Assembly: GCF_964204865.1 (NCBI RefSeq)
Contig: NC_135251.1
Coordinates: forward strand, 22,630,001 to 22,694,000
Direction of reading: 5' to 3'
Length of the DNA stretch: 64,000 nucleotides
Origin: Styela clava
Lineage: Eukaryota > Chordata > Ascidiacea > Stolidobranchia > Styelidae
Shown here piece after piece: positions 37,856 through 51,100 of this stretch (position 1 is the first letter of the stretch; every line of letters starts with the position of its first letter). The notes below the pieces were generated by a model. That model did not search any database, had not been told where the DNA came from, and was given only the letters and a program-made list of their open reading frames with translations. The translations under genes were made by a program, and so were the position numbers.

Positions 37856-39214
37856 TCACGATGAAAAGGCAACATTGTCATGCCCCGTATTGAATGTAGC
37901 TGGTTGATCGGACATTCTCTGCTTCTTTCCAAGTGTGCAGCGATAAATCAACATCTTCAGATGATAAAATGCAAATGTGATTGTGTGCAATATGATAGGC
38001 ACCACAAATACATTCATAAGAAGAACTCCTGCCACTATGCCGGGAGAGTTGACAAAATCGAGAAATCCGTATATTTGGGAGTTTATTCCGGCAAAGTGTA
38101 CGATAACTGTGTTGATTGCGTAGAACAATGCGAACAAGGCACTGTAAACAAACTGTATCCAACGTGTGGGAATAGAGACTACAAAAATATCTATCAGAAG
38201 CATTATCCCTTGCACACTATGTTTATGTTGGCCGATAGGCATTCTCAGTGTTTCTGCTGGGACATCCGGTGCCAGAAGTGCCCAGTACAGAACTGTGACA
38301 AAAATAACAAAATCAATTGCTTGTACCTGAAAGAACCAAGTAACTTTGTGGAAGAATCTCAGTCCACCTAAAAAAAAACCAAAAGACGATCATAACGTTG
38401 CAAGCTGTGATTGACTAAATACTTTAATTTACAGGACTTTTTAATAACGAAAGATAGAAATAAAGAGAGAACTTTAGGACGTGCCATCGCCTGACTAATT
38501 ATAAAACAATCAGACTTTAAATTTACTTCAAATTAGTACTGTTTTAAAAAATAGTACTTTCTGATGGAACACGCATATACTACAGAATAAATTCATTTAA
38601 GATTGAATAGTGATATATTACTAAGTCAGCTATACTACAAACATTTTGTATCAGTACCTGGATTTTCTGTTTTATGTGACCTGCCGGTATTTGGTGCTTC
38701 TTGATTTTCGACTTTATGGTCGTTTCGCGCAATTAGTCCATATAATGCAGTGATAAACGCGCATAAGTAATAAATGCCGGTAAAGAAAAAACTCCAATTA
38801 CTTGCAGTGTAAGCAATGTCTTCTTTGGCAAACACCCAGCTTGCTATTAACCAGCCCCAGTGATAGAGCAGGGTGAAAGCACGATACAAAACAAAATATA
38901 ATTTCTTCTTTGACCACTTAAAAGACGAAAATAATTCATGTTTAAAATATCCATGCATAAATTTACTTTAAAAACTTATAAATGTAATTCTTAAATAACA
39001 AAAAGTACTGTCTTCGATACCAAACGCCATTAGCAATAAATTATGCCATGGTCAGTAGTATAAGTTCAACCCAGACGCATAGGTCATAGCAACAATATAT
39101 TTATATATATATATACTTGAAATAACTTACTTGAAATTCATAAAAATTGTTTTCGTTCGCGCTTTCGAATCGCAGATGCTTTGATTGAAATTCGTATCCA
39201 CAGCTTGTAGCCAT
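37856..39214 (-). CDS. Rolling-stone-like multipass membrane protein, copy 2 (intact)
   Basis: Exons 39131-39214 (ATG at 39214), 38658-38916 and 37856-38367 join in phases 0 and 1 into 284 residues. The protein has about seven hydrophobic segments, the family motifs YHWGWLIASW, NWSFFFTGIYYLC, TWFFQVQAIDFV, GQHKHSVQG and VVSIPTRWIQFVY, and a short hydrophilic tail. The segment between strands 2 and 3 is variable and three codons longer than in copy 1. Expected location is the plasma membrane; biochemical role unknown (Drosophila rolling stone acts in myoblast fusion). The minus-strand orientation and flanks match copy 1, so the pair arose by segmental duplication. Confidence 0.85.
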
Positions 39215-42194
39215 TTTAAAATGTAAAAAAATGCAAATTCCTTAGTTATGATTATATTTATTTTATTTGTTCTAAATATAAAATTTCTAGTTTTATTAGG
39301 TTTTAATATCGCATTGCCCTACTAGGAACTCTGTAGCATATTCTTTAATGCAAGGCAGATCCACAAGCTTGCTTATACCAAGCGTTTGATTTTCATTTTC
39401 TAACCTAACACTGTAAAATTGACATACATTCTATTATGGTGATCACCCATGTTTGTTTATGCCATATTGCATATTATGCAATACTCCTGTACACGTGATT
39501 TGTAGTTTTCTCTTCTTTATCATATAATCACCCTACTTAGTTATAACTTAGTTGCAACGCTTGGTTTTCTATTACATTTACTGAATTAAAATATTGTTGT
39601 TTTTGAATTCAAATTCATTTAAACGACTTGTCGACGAAACGCTTAATCTAAGGTTCTAAACCACATAATCTCGATGAAGCGCCCAACTTTTTCTGCCTGT
39701 TTTAAATTATCTATAATTTTATTTCGATTGTGTATTCAAAAACTCTTTTAGTCGCTCACTTCATTATGAAACTAGATTGTTTCGATGTTTTCCAAAGAAG
39801 TTAGTATTATTACCGTGACCAAATTGTGACTAGAAAGTGATTAGTCTCTACGTTCACTATGATCGGAAAATAGTATATCATGGACTCATAGCATGAAAAT
39901 ATAGTACATATACGCCAGAACACGTTTTACAATCTATTCCTCGAATATTACAGTAGGTATATGCAAACATGCAAGAATTTGAAGGAAAATATACGCTTGC
40001 GGTCTCCCTCAGTCTTTTTCCCTAGTATAGTCACGGTGACTTTGGTCAAACGTGAACGCAATTTCAGACATAAAAAGTATTTTACAAGCGAATCAGTTGG
40101 CTCTTATATCGGCAAAACGTCACTCGTATCCAAAACGTTTTGACAGTATACGACGTCGGACAACTTCCTGAATAAACATATTGAAATTAGTGAAATGACA
40201 GAGCATCTTGATTATGTTGATTAAATCGAGCGTAGTTAAAAAATCTAGGTATGACGCAACATTAATCAATTCTCTAATGATGTCTGCGTGCAATGCTTCA
40301 ATGCCACGTCATGATCTGTATCATGATGATCATGTCGTGACTAAGACTTTTTATATCCCACTTTGTAGCTCGTTAATTATTATCGTGCAATGCATTCATG
40401 AGCTACTATTTTGAAACCTTCATGTCTAGATCGCTTTAAGATATTAAATATATATTTCAACTTTCAAGTTTATTAATACTGATCGCTGTTTTTATTCCAA
40501 ATCATTTTTTAGAAAGCCGCTCATTAAGTTCGCCATATCCAGGAACTTTTTTCTTCTTGACTCAAACCAGACTAACTTTTCTAATTTGAACTACGTGACA
40601 GATATCGATCCTATATATATTTGCTACAGTTTTCGATACGTTGTTTTTTTTATTCGCAATGTGTAATAGTCAGTACCGGATTTATCATTAGGGAAGGTAG
40701 GCTGGAGCCTATGAGCCTCGTCGTGCAGTTTCGAACTATTATGTTTTTAAATCAATTTAGCATACTTGCACTCCAATCGCCTTGGATGGTTAGCTTTCGT
40801 ATCACGTAATTCATTTATGACATCATAGTATATTTCTAACAAACCTTGAAAATATATTTTGACATCATAATGAATTATTATTATGTCATTGTTGCTGATG
40901 TCTCCTCCTAAGTTTTGATTTTTTCAATGTTAACTAATGAGTTCTGAGCTCTGTATCTCGAATGTCGAAGGCTTGTATAGAATACCACATTTAAATTACC
41001 CCTCATTACTCCAAATTAGGCCGCAAGGTCTTTCAAAAATTTTTATTCAACTATTTTTCAAGATAAGGCTAAGCTTGTTACCTCTGGGCATATTTTAGCT
41101 ATTATTATAACAATGCAATGAAGTGTTATATATATGGCATAAAATATGTTTACTTTACGGCGCAATCGGAATATGAGAATAGCTATCCATAGATGGCGGT
41201 AAAGATAGATTACTGGAAACAAATCAATTTACTTCGGTCAGTGTTCATCTTCCAGCTCATGTATTATAAAACAGCACCGTGAGATAAGGCCCATGCTATG
41301 CCTACCAGTAAGTGCAGGAGATTTTGTCAAGAGAATTTTGTCACCATCTCATAGGAATTGAGTTGGGTTTTTAGTGGCTCGGAACGCGTCATGGAAAGTC
41401 GTATTTCTTAACTGTGCACGCCGATATTTGTTCGGTAAATGCATACTTCACTTGTTCTAATCACTAATACGTCCACGCCAAATTCAAAAAGAATATCAAA
41501 TATGCTTCCAATTGGCGTCCAAATTGCGAAGTGCAAACTCTTTCCCATTAACAAAATGTTGCGTCGGTGTGTGCATTTTACAACTATTACAGTGTTTTCC
41601 GAACTTTCGAAACTTGTTCCCCCAAAATGTTTTATGACGTAATATTTGGTTGTGAACTCCCAATCATTTACAGTCAGTGTGCCGATTTTATGCCTAGAGT
41701 TTTTTTAAGAACCTTTTGTTACATATATATATATGTGAAATTCACAACCTAATAGCTGTTTTCGTGAACACAATAAATTCTTCACTATAATTCCTTATAT
41801 CAGGGAATCTCAGGTCTCAGTATCTCTTAGCATTTTAGTGCTCATTCGTACATTCCCTCTGAAAACAATCACCCTAATTTCTATGTCAGTACGCCAGGGT
41901 TTGAGCAAATTTCCTTAAAAAATAGTACAATGCAACAAATAGAGTGATCGAGTACTGTTCCCGCACTTTGGTCTGTTCGCAAATTTAGCAAATTCATTGT
42001 TGGTATTCAAGAACTGAATAACCCCAGATATATGCACTAGATCGGACATATAAGATACTTATACAAAGATAAGAATCAATGTGATTCTATCTTCAATTTT
42101 TTTCCCCTTCTGTTAAAGAAATCCTATAAAAATTGATCAAACCACTTAATTTGCTACTTTTTATACTATTTACATCTATGTATTCACACACAAT
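39215..42194. other. Intergenic interval, no gene seen
   Basis: The part at about 40.95-41.25 kb is homologous to 16.65-17.0 kb (flank of the duplicated rolling-stone-like genes). A CAGTACCGGATTTATCATTAG motif at 40672 looks like a lone transposon end. No exon with supported splice sites was found. Confidence 0.5.
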
Positions 42195-45100
42195 CTAATC
42201 TTGTATATTAGATTGAACGCATCCTGCAAATTTTAGTGGAACTTTGTCCCATCCTCCTCCTATTTCAACCAGTTTATTATGTACCAACAAAATATCTTCT
42301 GCCGTGGGCTGTGGAGTTTTTGTATAAATCCATATATATCGCTGACCTGAAACATTAAAGAATAATTGCATACACTAGGCAAATAGAAATTTCCATTTAC
42401 GCCAACCTTTTTTCTTCCAAATTAGTAATTTGTCAAATAGTATTTTAGTAGAGTAGTGAATATTAAATTAATATCTGTTGTGGGTATAGGTACGAATTTG
42501 CATCTTGTAAAAAAGAATTTTCATTGAAATTACTTTTGAATAAATCGTATACTTTTAAGTTACAAAAGTTCCATTTTCACTATTGCTGCAAAAATATCAG
42601 TAAGGATTCTGAGTTTCAAGTAAAAAAATAATTCACAAATTAATCTTAATCGATTCACCCTCTTAGTTGTTACTTTAGACGAGTTAATATCAATTAAGAC
42701 ATCCAATCTATTTTTCACCAGCAAGGCATACTTGCATAAGACATTTAACATTTTACTATATTGTGCCTCGAATCATTTGGCTTTACTGAAAGGACTCAAC
42801 TCAAGCCTAGTTATTGGACACGTAGTGGACATAACGATCGTTTCAATATTATGTTGTTGTTGTTGTTGTTGTTGTTCTTGTTCTTGTTCTTGTTCTTTGA
42901 CACGTTTTTAAAAAGTCGCTTTTCTCTTCGAATACTGGACCAATTGCTTTGAAATTTTCAGTGGTTGAAGATAAAATTTTTCTCCAGAAGGCTATTACTT
43001 TTATTTATTTTAAAATTTCCTGTGGACTTCGAGAGATTCGTTTTTTGTGTTCAAAGAAGTGATCAGAATAAAAAATAGTGACACCTTGTGGCGATTGCGC
43101 GAAGGCATATCAACTGAGAAGCGATCGTAATTCTTGCTCCGCTAAGAGTTGTTTATGGGGAATCGAGATGTTTGGGGTTACCGGTACCGGTACCCGCAAT
43201 GCAGCAATGCAACGGTTTGCGATAACTTCTTAGCTAGTTGACTATTACTACAGCTTCGCTTGCTGACCATATATTTGTTGACTGCGGTATTTACTGTTAT
43301 CAGTTGGTATTTCAAATTATTTCTCAATAAACTCGAAAGGTTTTTGAGGTTAAGTTAAACTACCGGTAGCTATGACAGTCCCTGTGGCCTGTACGGCACG
43401 TACCGGTACCGTTTACAGGTTTACGTACCGTCTTACCGGTACCGTAGTCCGTTACGGTACCGGTACGTAGAGTGTGTGCCTGCATTGAAATTAAGTTTTT
43501 GTAATGAGCCAGCATGTCTGCACAGCTGCTATGCCTTCCTAATTTTTCGCTGTTTCGTTACATTTTTTTGGAAACAACAGTTGCATAAATAGGTATGGTA
43601 CCGTATGCAGAGGAAGAAACTTCACAAAAATTTCAACATGTGCAGCAGGTTAGTCGTTAGTGTACATAAATCAGTAAATACAGAAATATGCAGAGGAAAA
43701 GTCTTTACAAAAAGGATGAGATTTACATAATTATCCCGATGGAGAGGAAAGCCTATAGAACGGCTTAACCATATTGCGAACCACAGCCTCTTGTCTGGTT
43801 ACCGGTAAGGTACCATTCCAAGTCTGGTATGGCTGTATGGGATTAGTTAGTTATTTGTTTTCGGAAGCATGGATTTGATTAGTTTAAGTGGCCAGCATAT
43901 CAAATGTCTAATAGTGAAATATTAGTCGTTAGTGTACATAAATCAGTAAATACAGAAATATGCAGAGGAAAAGTCTTTACAAAAAGGATGAGATTTACAT
44001 AATTATCCCGATGGAGAGGAAAGCCTATAGAACGGCTTAACCATATTGCGAACCACAGCCTCTTGTCTGGTTACCGGTAAGGTACCATTCCAAGTCTGGT
44101 ATGGCTGTATGGGATTAGTTAGTTATTTGTTTTCGGAAGCATGGATTTGATTAGTTTAAGTGGCCAGCATATCAAATGTCTAATAGTGAAATATATTTCA
44201 TATTTTCGCTATTTTATCTTTTCCCTTCTTTCTTACAGTTTTGCTGGAAACAACAGATAGGCTAAGGAGAAAGCATTACAACTTCACCAATAATTTTCAA
44301 CGAGATACACAGGTAAGTAAGTCTTAGTGACGCAGCATATCAGGTTCATTCCATTTACATGTTTACTACTACCATACCTGCATCTACACATAAACTTATT
44401 CTATTTCACTTATATGCCTGCAAATATGCCCTGTTCATGCTCATCTTTTTGCTTTTTTGTTACAGTTCTGCTGTAAACAACATAAATATGCCAAGAAAGA
44501 AGCATTATAACCTTTCCAATAGTGTTCAACATGTTCTGAAATATGGTGGCCGAGGTCTTACCAATACAAAGAATATTTGCTGGGTTAACAGTGTGTTACA
44601 AATATTGGTTCGGCTTCCACTTCATGTACAACATGATTTTCGCTTGTGCTCAATAACACAAGTATGTAATTTCTGCAAGCTGATATCTCTAAGACGCAGA
44701 ATGCTATATTCACCAGCTAAAGCAACAAGACGTATTTCAGCATATGAATTTTCTCTGTTTGTTCACGATTTCCATGCTAGGCCATTTGAAATGTTTGATG
44801 CTGCTGAATTTCTAAGCATGATTTTATCTAAGATTACAGATGACCAAATTAGGTACCATAATGAAGTTGCTAATACCCTCCGTTCTATGTGCCTTTTCTC
44901 AGCATCCATTTTTGAACGGTGTTGCTGTGGTGAATATTCTCGTATCCTCAGTGCAATGACATTTAACATTTTCAATTTCAATCAGGGAGAAAATTTCAAA
45001 GACATTTTAAAGCATCAAGAAGAAATATGTCACAAATGCAATTCTCTTAAATGTGTTAATTATTCATATAGAACATTGCCTTCTGTTTTATTTATTGCAA

Positions 45101-48100
45101 TTTGCAGAGTTGATCATGAGCATAAAAAAAATGTTAATACGCTGCGGTATTTTTCTAATCTCGAATTAGGAGGAAACAAATATAAACTTCTTGGTGTTGT
45201 ATCTCACGAAGGATCGACTATTCAGTCTGGTCATTATGTTTCATACTGTTTATCTGGAAATGAGTTCTTCAAATACTGTGATTCGGTTGTAACCTGGTCT
45301 GGCACAGAAAATGTAGAATGTCGGCCAGATGCATGTACACTGTGTTTTGTGAAAACTGATGTGCTATTGGATCCATTGATTTATGATACACCTCCAACAT
45401 CACAAATTCATGATTACTTGGTATCAAACACATACTCCCTTTCAGACTGTTCATTTGCTGCTTCGCAACAGTGCCTTTCTGGAGAGTATGCCGAAAATGT
45501 GGCAAGCAACTCAAATCAAGGGAAAGATTTCAAGATGTTTGATGCTCCTGAAAAGTCACTGACAGACGTTTCCTCAGACCATTCCTTTGACTCTTCTCTG
45601 CTACCTGCTGATGAGAATAGTGGATGTGCGACAAACAATTCAGACAACAATATAACGACTGTAGAAATTTTATTTCAAACATGTAACACTATGAAAAGAC
45701 ATCGACGTCAACACAATATTCAAAAAGCTGGAACAATTAAAACAAAAAAGGCATTGTATTATCAGAAAAATGCTGGAACTATTAGAAAAAAGCAAGCAAT
45801 CTATGATGCTAATAATGCTGGGACCATTAGAAAAAAACGAGCGTTGTATAATGTGGTCAATGCTGGTGCCATTAGAAAAAAGCAAGCAATCTATGATGCT
45901 AATAATGCTGGGACCATTAAAAAAAAACAAGCATTGTATAATGTGGTCAATGCTGGTGCCATTAGAAAAAAGCAAGCAATCTATGATGCTAATAATGCTG
46001 GGACCATTAAAAAAAAACAAGCGTTGTATAATGTGGTCAATGCTGGTGCCATTAGAAAAAAGCAAGCAATCTATGATGCTAATAATGCTGGGACCATTAA
46101 AAAAAAACAAGCATTGTATAATGTGGTCAATGCTGGTGCCATTAGAAAAAAGCAAGCAATCTATGATGCTAATAATGCTGGGACCATTAAAAAAAAACAA
46201 GCGTTGTATAATATGATCAATGCTGGGACTATTAGAAAAAAACAAGCGCTGTATAATATGATTAATGCTGGGACTATTAGAAAAAAACAAGCGCTGTATA
46301 ATATGATTAATGCTGGGACAATTAGAAAAAAACAAGCGCTGTATAATATGTTTAATGCTGGGACTATTAGAAAAAAACAAGCGCTGTATAATATGTTTAA
46401 TGCTGGGACTATTAGAAAAAAACAAGCATTGTACAATGACATTAATGTTGCTACAATCAGACAAAAACAAACGAAATATAATCACAAGAATGCTCTCAAA
46501 ATTAGGAAAAAAAGAATAGAATATTATCGTCAAAAGAAATGGCCACAGAAACAGATGTTTTACAATTTTGCCAAGCTTGATAACCTATGTTTCATCCAGG
46601 AGAAGTATCGCTATGTGAACGCAAGAAATCTCAACCTACATAGACAAACACTTTGTTCATTACCTTACACAAACTTGGAATTTAGGAGAAGGGTATTGTA
46701 CACCCACAAACATTTAAAACTAATTCATCTCAAACAAAGAAAGTTTACTTCTGACTTCAATTCTAGACAAAAACAGTATCAACTTGCTAAAGTCGTTAAT
46801 AAATCCTATTTGGCAGCTTTTCAGCATGCCCGTCAAGCATTGCTACAAGGACCAGTATACGTTTGTGTTTGTTGTGCACGGCTACTTTTCAAAAAGGCTG
46901 TAAAACAAGTTAATATGGTCCGCTTCAAGAACCTTGAAAAAGTGGACCAATGTCTTTCCAGCATGGAATCCTTTGATGGAGTTGAATGGATATGTTCATA
47001 TTGTGTAACATATTTAAACAAGGGCAAAATGCCGCCAATGGCTATTGCTAATTCATTGTCTCTAGATGCCATACCCGACGAGTTATCTTGTTTGTCAACA
47101 ATTGATGAGCATTTGCTGAAATTGCAAATTCCTTTTGCAAAAATAGGAAACCTTGTGAGGGGACAAAAAAGGATTAAAGGTCCTGTAATTAATGTGCCTT
47201 CAGAGGTTCAAAAAACAGTGTCGGTACTTCCCAGATGTGTCAATGACAATCATTTTCACCCGATTCAGTTGAAAAGAAGGTTAAAATACACTGGATATTA
47301 TAAGTTCCGCATGTCCAATATATACAATGTTTTAAAGGGTCTTACATGGCTCAAAGTACACAATGATCTCTATAGAAAAATTGAGCTTAATGGTAACATT
47401 AACGTTCATGAAATAGACCCTTTTGCACACAATGATAATATTGATTCTCCTGGTTCTGAAATCGGAGAAATGAATGAAAATTATATTCGGGGTTCCAATC
47501 CTGTTCCAATTGGAAATAGATTGCTAAACAATTCTGCTGAAGACCCAGTGGATGTATGCAAATCAGAATCACCAGTTACATCAGGTGATGAAATGGAGGT
47601 GCAAGGTGGGTGTGTCTTAGACAGTTGCATGCAACCTGTGAATGGGCCTTTGGCTGCTGCGGACACAGTCATCCACAGAATGGCGGATTCTTTACACAGC
47701 ACTATTATAATTGCACCTGCCGAGGCGAATGCGCCTACAAATTTTTTTGATCCCATAAGTAAGACACAAGAAGAAGAGAGCTTTCCGAAGTTTTTTCCTT
47801 TCGGGTGTGGAGGTTATCACTCAGCAAGAGAGATGCCATGCTCTTTCACGACCTATATAAATTGCAGATTAAGAAATGTGGATGGAAGGTTTCGGGATTT
47901 GACCTACCTTTTTTGGTGCCAATATGTGAAAGAAATTCTTCAGATTCGTGGGGTACAATCTGTTTATTTGCGGCAGATGCTCACCAGAGGTGTTAATACA
48001 AAACAGCATATTCATGAAAAAGGTGGTTTGGAAAACCTTATTAATTCCGATGCTGCATTCAATGCATACAAAACTATCAGAGGTACTCCTGCATATTGGC

Positions 48101-51100
48101 AGAACAAGAAAAAGGATGTTTTTGCAATGGTCAGACAATTAGGGAAACCTCATATATTTTTCACTCTTAGTGCAGCCGAAACAAGGTGGTCAGAGCTTTG
48201 GCAAATATTACATCGTGCAAAGTTCAAAAAAGATCTGTCTGAAGAATCTGCCCTCGGTTTATCATATACGGAAAAAATGAAACTCATACAAGATGATCCA
48301 GTTACCACAGCTTTGTATTTTCATCATCGTGTTACAGAGGTCCTCAAGTTTGTCAAATCGCCATGTAAACCATTGCTTTGCGCAGTTAAAGACCATTTTT
48401 ATCGAGTTGAATTTCAGGCAAGAGGCTCGCCACATGTCCATGGCTTAATATGGTTAGACATCGGCAATAATGATAATGATACCATTGTCCAATACACAGA
48501 GAAGATTATCAGTTGCTCTATTCCTGATGCACAAAATGATCCTGAACTATACAAGCTCGTCACTGCACTACAAGTACATCATCACACATCTACCTGTTTG
48601 AAAGGCAATAATGCCGGTACTTGTAGATTTTTCTATCCAAGATTACCTTTGCCACAAACAATGCTTTTATCAGGCATACCCGATTCCACCTCCGATGCAG
48701 ATATCAGAAAATTCAAAAGAATTAGGAATAAGCTCCAGGAAAAGCTGTGTGACCTACTACAAAATTCTAATGATACTGAAGTTTCATTTATAGATTTTTT
48801 AAAATTATGTGACGTTGACGAAGAAACGTATATAAATGCCATAAAAACATCTATTAAAGGCGAAGCAGCAATTTTTTTAGGTAGAAAGACATCAGAGGCT
48901 TTTGTTAATAATTATAATCCGAATATTCTCAGGCTACATCAAGCTAACATGGATATTCAATTTATTGTTGATGAGTATGCTTGTGCTAATTACGTATTAT
49001 CTTATATAAATAAGAATGAAAGTGGTATGTCAAAACTACTGAACGAACTGAATGAAGAAGCCAAAACTTCCGGAAGCACAATGAAGGAGCGTTTGCGATC
49101 TTTAGGCAATTGTTGGACACATCACAGAGAGGTGTCAGCACAAGAAGCTGCGTATCGCGCTCTGAGCATCCCTTTGGCAGCTTCATCAAGGATAACTAAA
49201 TTCATTCCCACGTCTCCGATGCAGAAAAGGTATGCTTGTTTAAAGCAAAACTGGTCTGAACTTCCTGAAACTGAAAATGTATTGAAAAATGGTGTCATTG
49301 AATACTACATATGTCGGCCAATTGAATTGGAAAATACCTCGCTTGCAGAATTTGTTGCCAATTATGATATTATGCCTGGTACAATATCTGGTGACATCAC
49401 AGAAACAGAAGAAGGGGAAAATTTTAACCACAATTCAAACAATCGTGCTGAACAACGTTCAAATATTTTGCAGATGAAAGAAAACATGGGATGCCTCAGA
49501 AAACGTAGGAAGGAAGCAGTTTTGAAGTACTTTCGCCATTACAAGACTGCTGCTGAAGAATCCTTTGCACTATGTATCCTTTTTGTTCCTTGGCGAAATG
49601 AGTCTGTTGATTTGGGCAATACCAACATGCTTTGTGACAAGAGAAAAACGACCATTTTGCAGCAGTTGCGTCATTTCGAAAAAAATGCTTCGTTCGAACA
49701 TCTCGTGAATAACATTTTGAATGAACTACCGGAGGATCAACTTGAGGAACATTTTGAATATGAAGAGACAACAGATGAGAAAGATATCAACAATCACATA
49801 TCAACTCGACTGATGTCTGCACCTCGGATTCTTCATGCAAAGGAAGACATTTTGATTTCTTTGCGTAAATTAAATATTTTACAAAGAGAGTTTTTCGATG
49901 ATGTTCTTGCACATTTAAAAACTCCGGAAAATGAGAGAAAATCGAAGTATGTTTTTCTTTCTGGTGGCGCAGGGACAGGAAAATCATTCGCTCTTCAAGT
50001 GCTTACACAGGCTATCGATTATACTCTTATGCAGAGGGCAGATGTGGATCCGGAAGAAATCAGGTGGCTTGTGGTTGCACCTACTGGTTGTGCAGCTTTT
50101 AATGTTAACGGCTCAACTATACATTCGGCCTTTGGCATCCCAATGTTAGGAAGTACCAGGTCATATTGCAAACTTTCAAATGATAAATTGAACAGCTATA
50201 TGCGAAAATATTTCTATTTACAAGTCTTGTTCATCGACGAAATTAGCATGGTTGGTGCTACATTGTTCTCATGGATTGACCAGCGACTGCGAGAAATAAA
50301 AAAAAGTAATATTTCGTTTGGGAATGTTTCAGTTATAGTTATAGGTGACTTATTCCAACTTCCACCTGTAATGGATTCATGGATTTTCTGTACTCCAACT
50401 ATTCATGGAGAAGCAGGTTGCTTGTCTACTAGTATATGGTCGAAATTTTCCCTGATCGAATTGACGGATATATTAAGGCAAAAAAATGATCTTGAATTTT
50501 GCCAGATTTGCAACAGAGTGAGAGAAGGAAAGCAAACTCAAAATGACATTGACTTCTTTAACAAGAAACTTCACACAGTATGTCAACAGGAAGATACTAT
50601 TTGTACACTGCTTTTTAAAGAAAATGCATTTGTCGATCAGTATAATGCCCAAAAATTAGCATCACTTGATAGTGAAGTTGTAGAGTTTTTTTCAGTTGAT
50701 GTTTCAGCAGATACTATGGAGAAGTGTGACATACCTGCTTCCTTGCCTCTTTCTAGAACAGCAGGTCTTTCCAGAAGTCTTCAACTAAAGGTTGGTTGTC
50801 CAGTTATGGTCACATGCAATGTTGATACCAAATGTGGTCTTACAAACGGAGTACGGGGAGTCGTGCAACATTTAGAAAATACTAACAGTATGGTCGTGTG
50901 GGTAAAATTTGATGATCCAGCTATCGGAAATACTATTCGAAATAAAACCCGTTTGCAGAGGCCAGACAACTTCTCTGTGCCTATTGTGCATTTGAAATGC
51001 AATTTTTTATACAAGAAAAAAACTGTAAGTCGTCGACAAATACCATTACGTTTGTGTTTTGCTTTGACAGTTCATAAAGCGCAGGGGCAGACACTTGATG

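Noticed and set aside
45670..46533. 287-codon ORF on the minus strand across the 45-bp repeat array
   Set aside because: It exists only because a 45-bp repeat lacking stops in one antisense frame is multiplied; it has no start context or family signal and lies inside a well-supported plus-strand gene.
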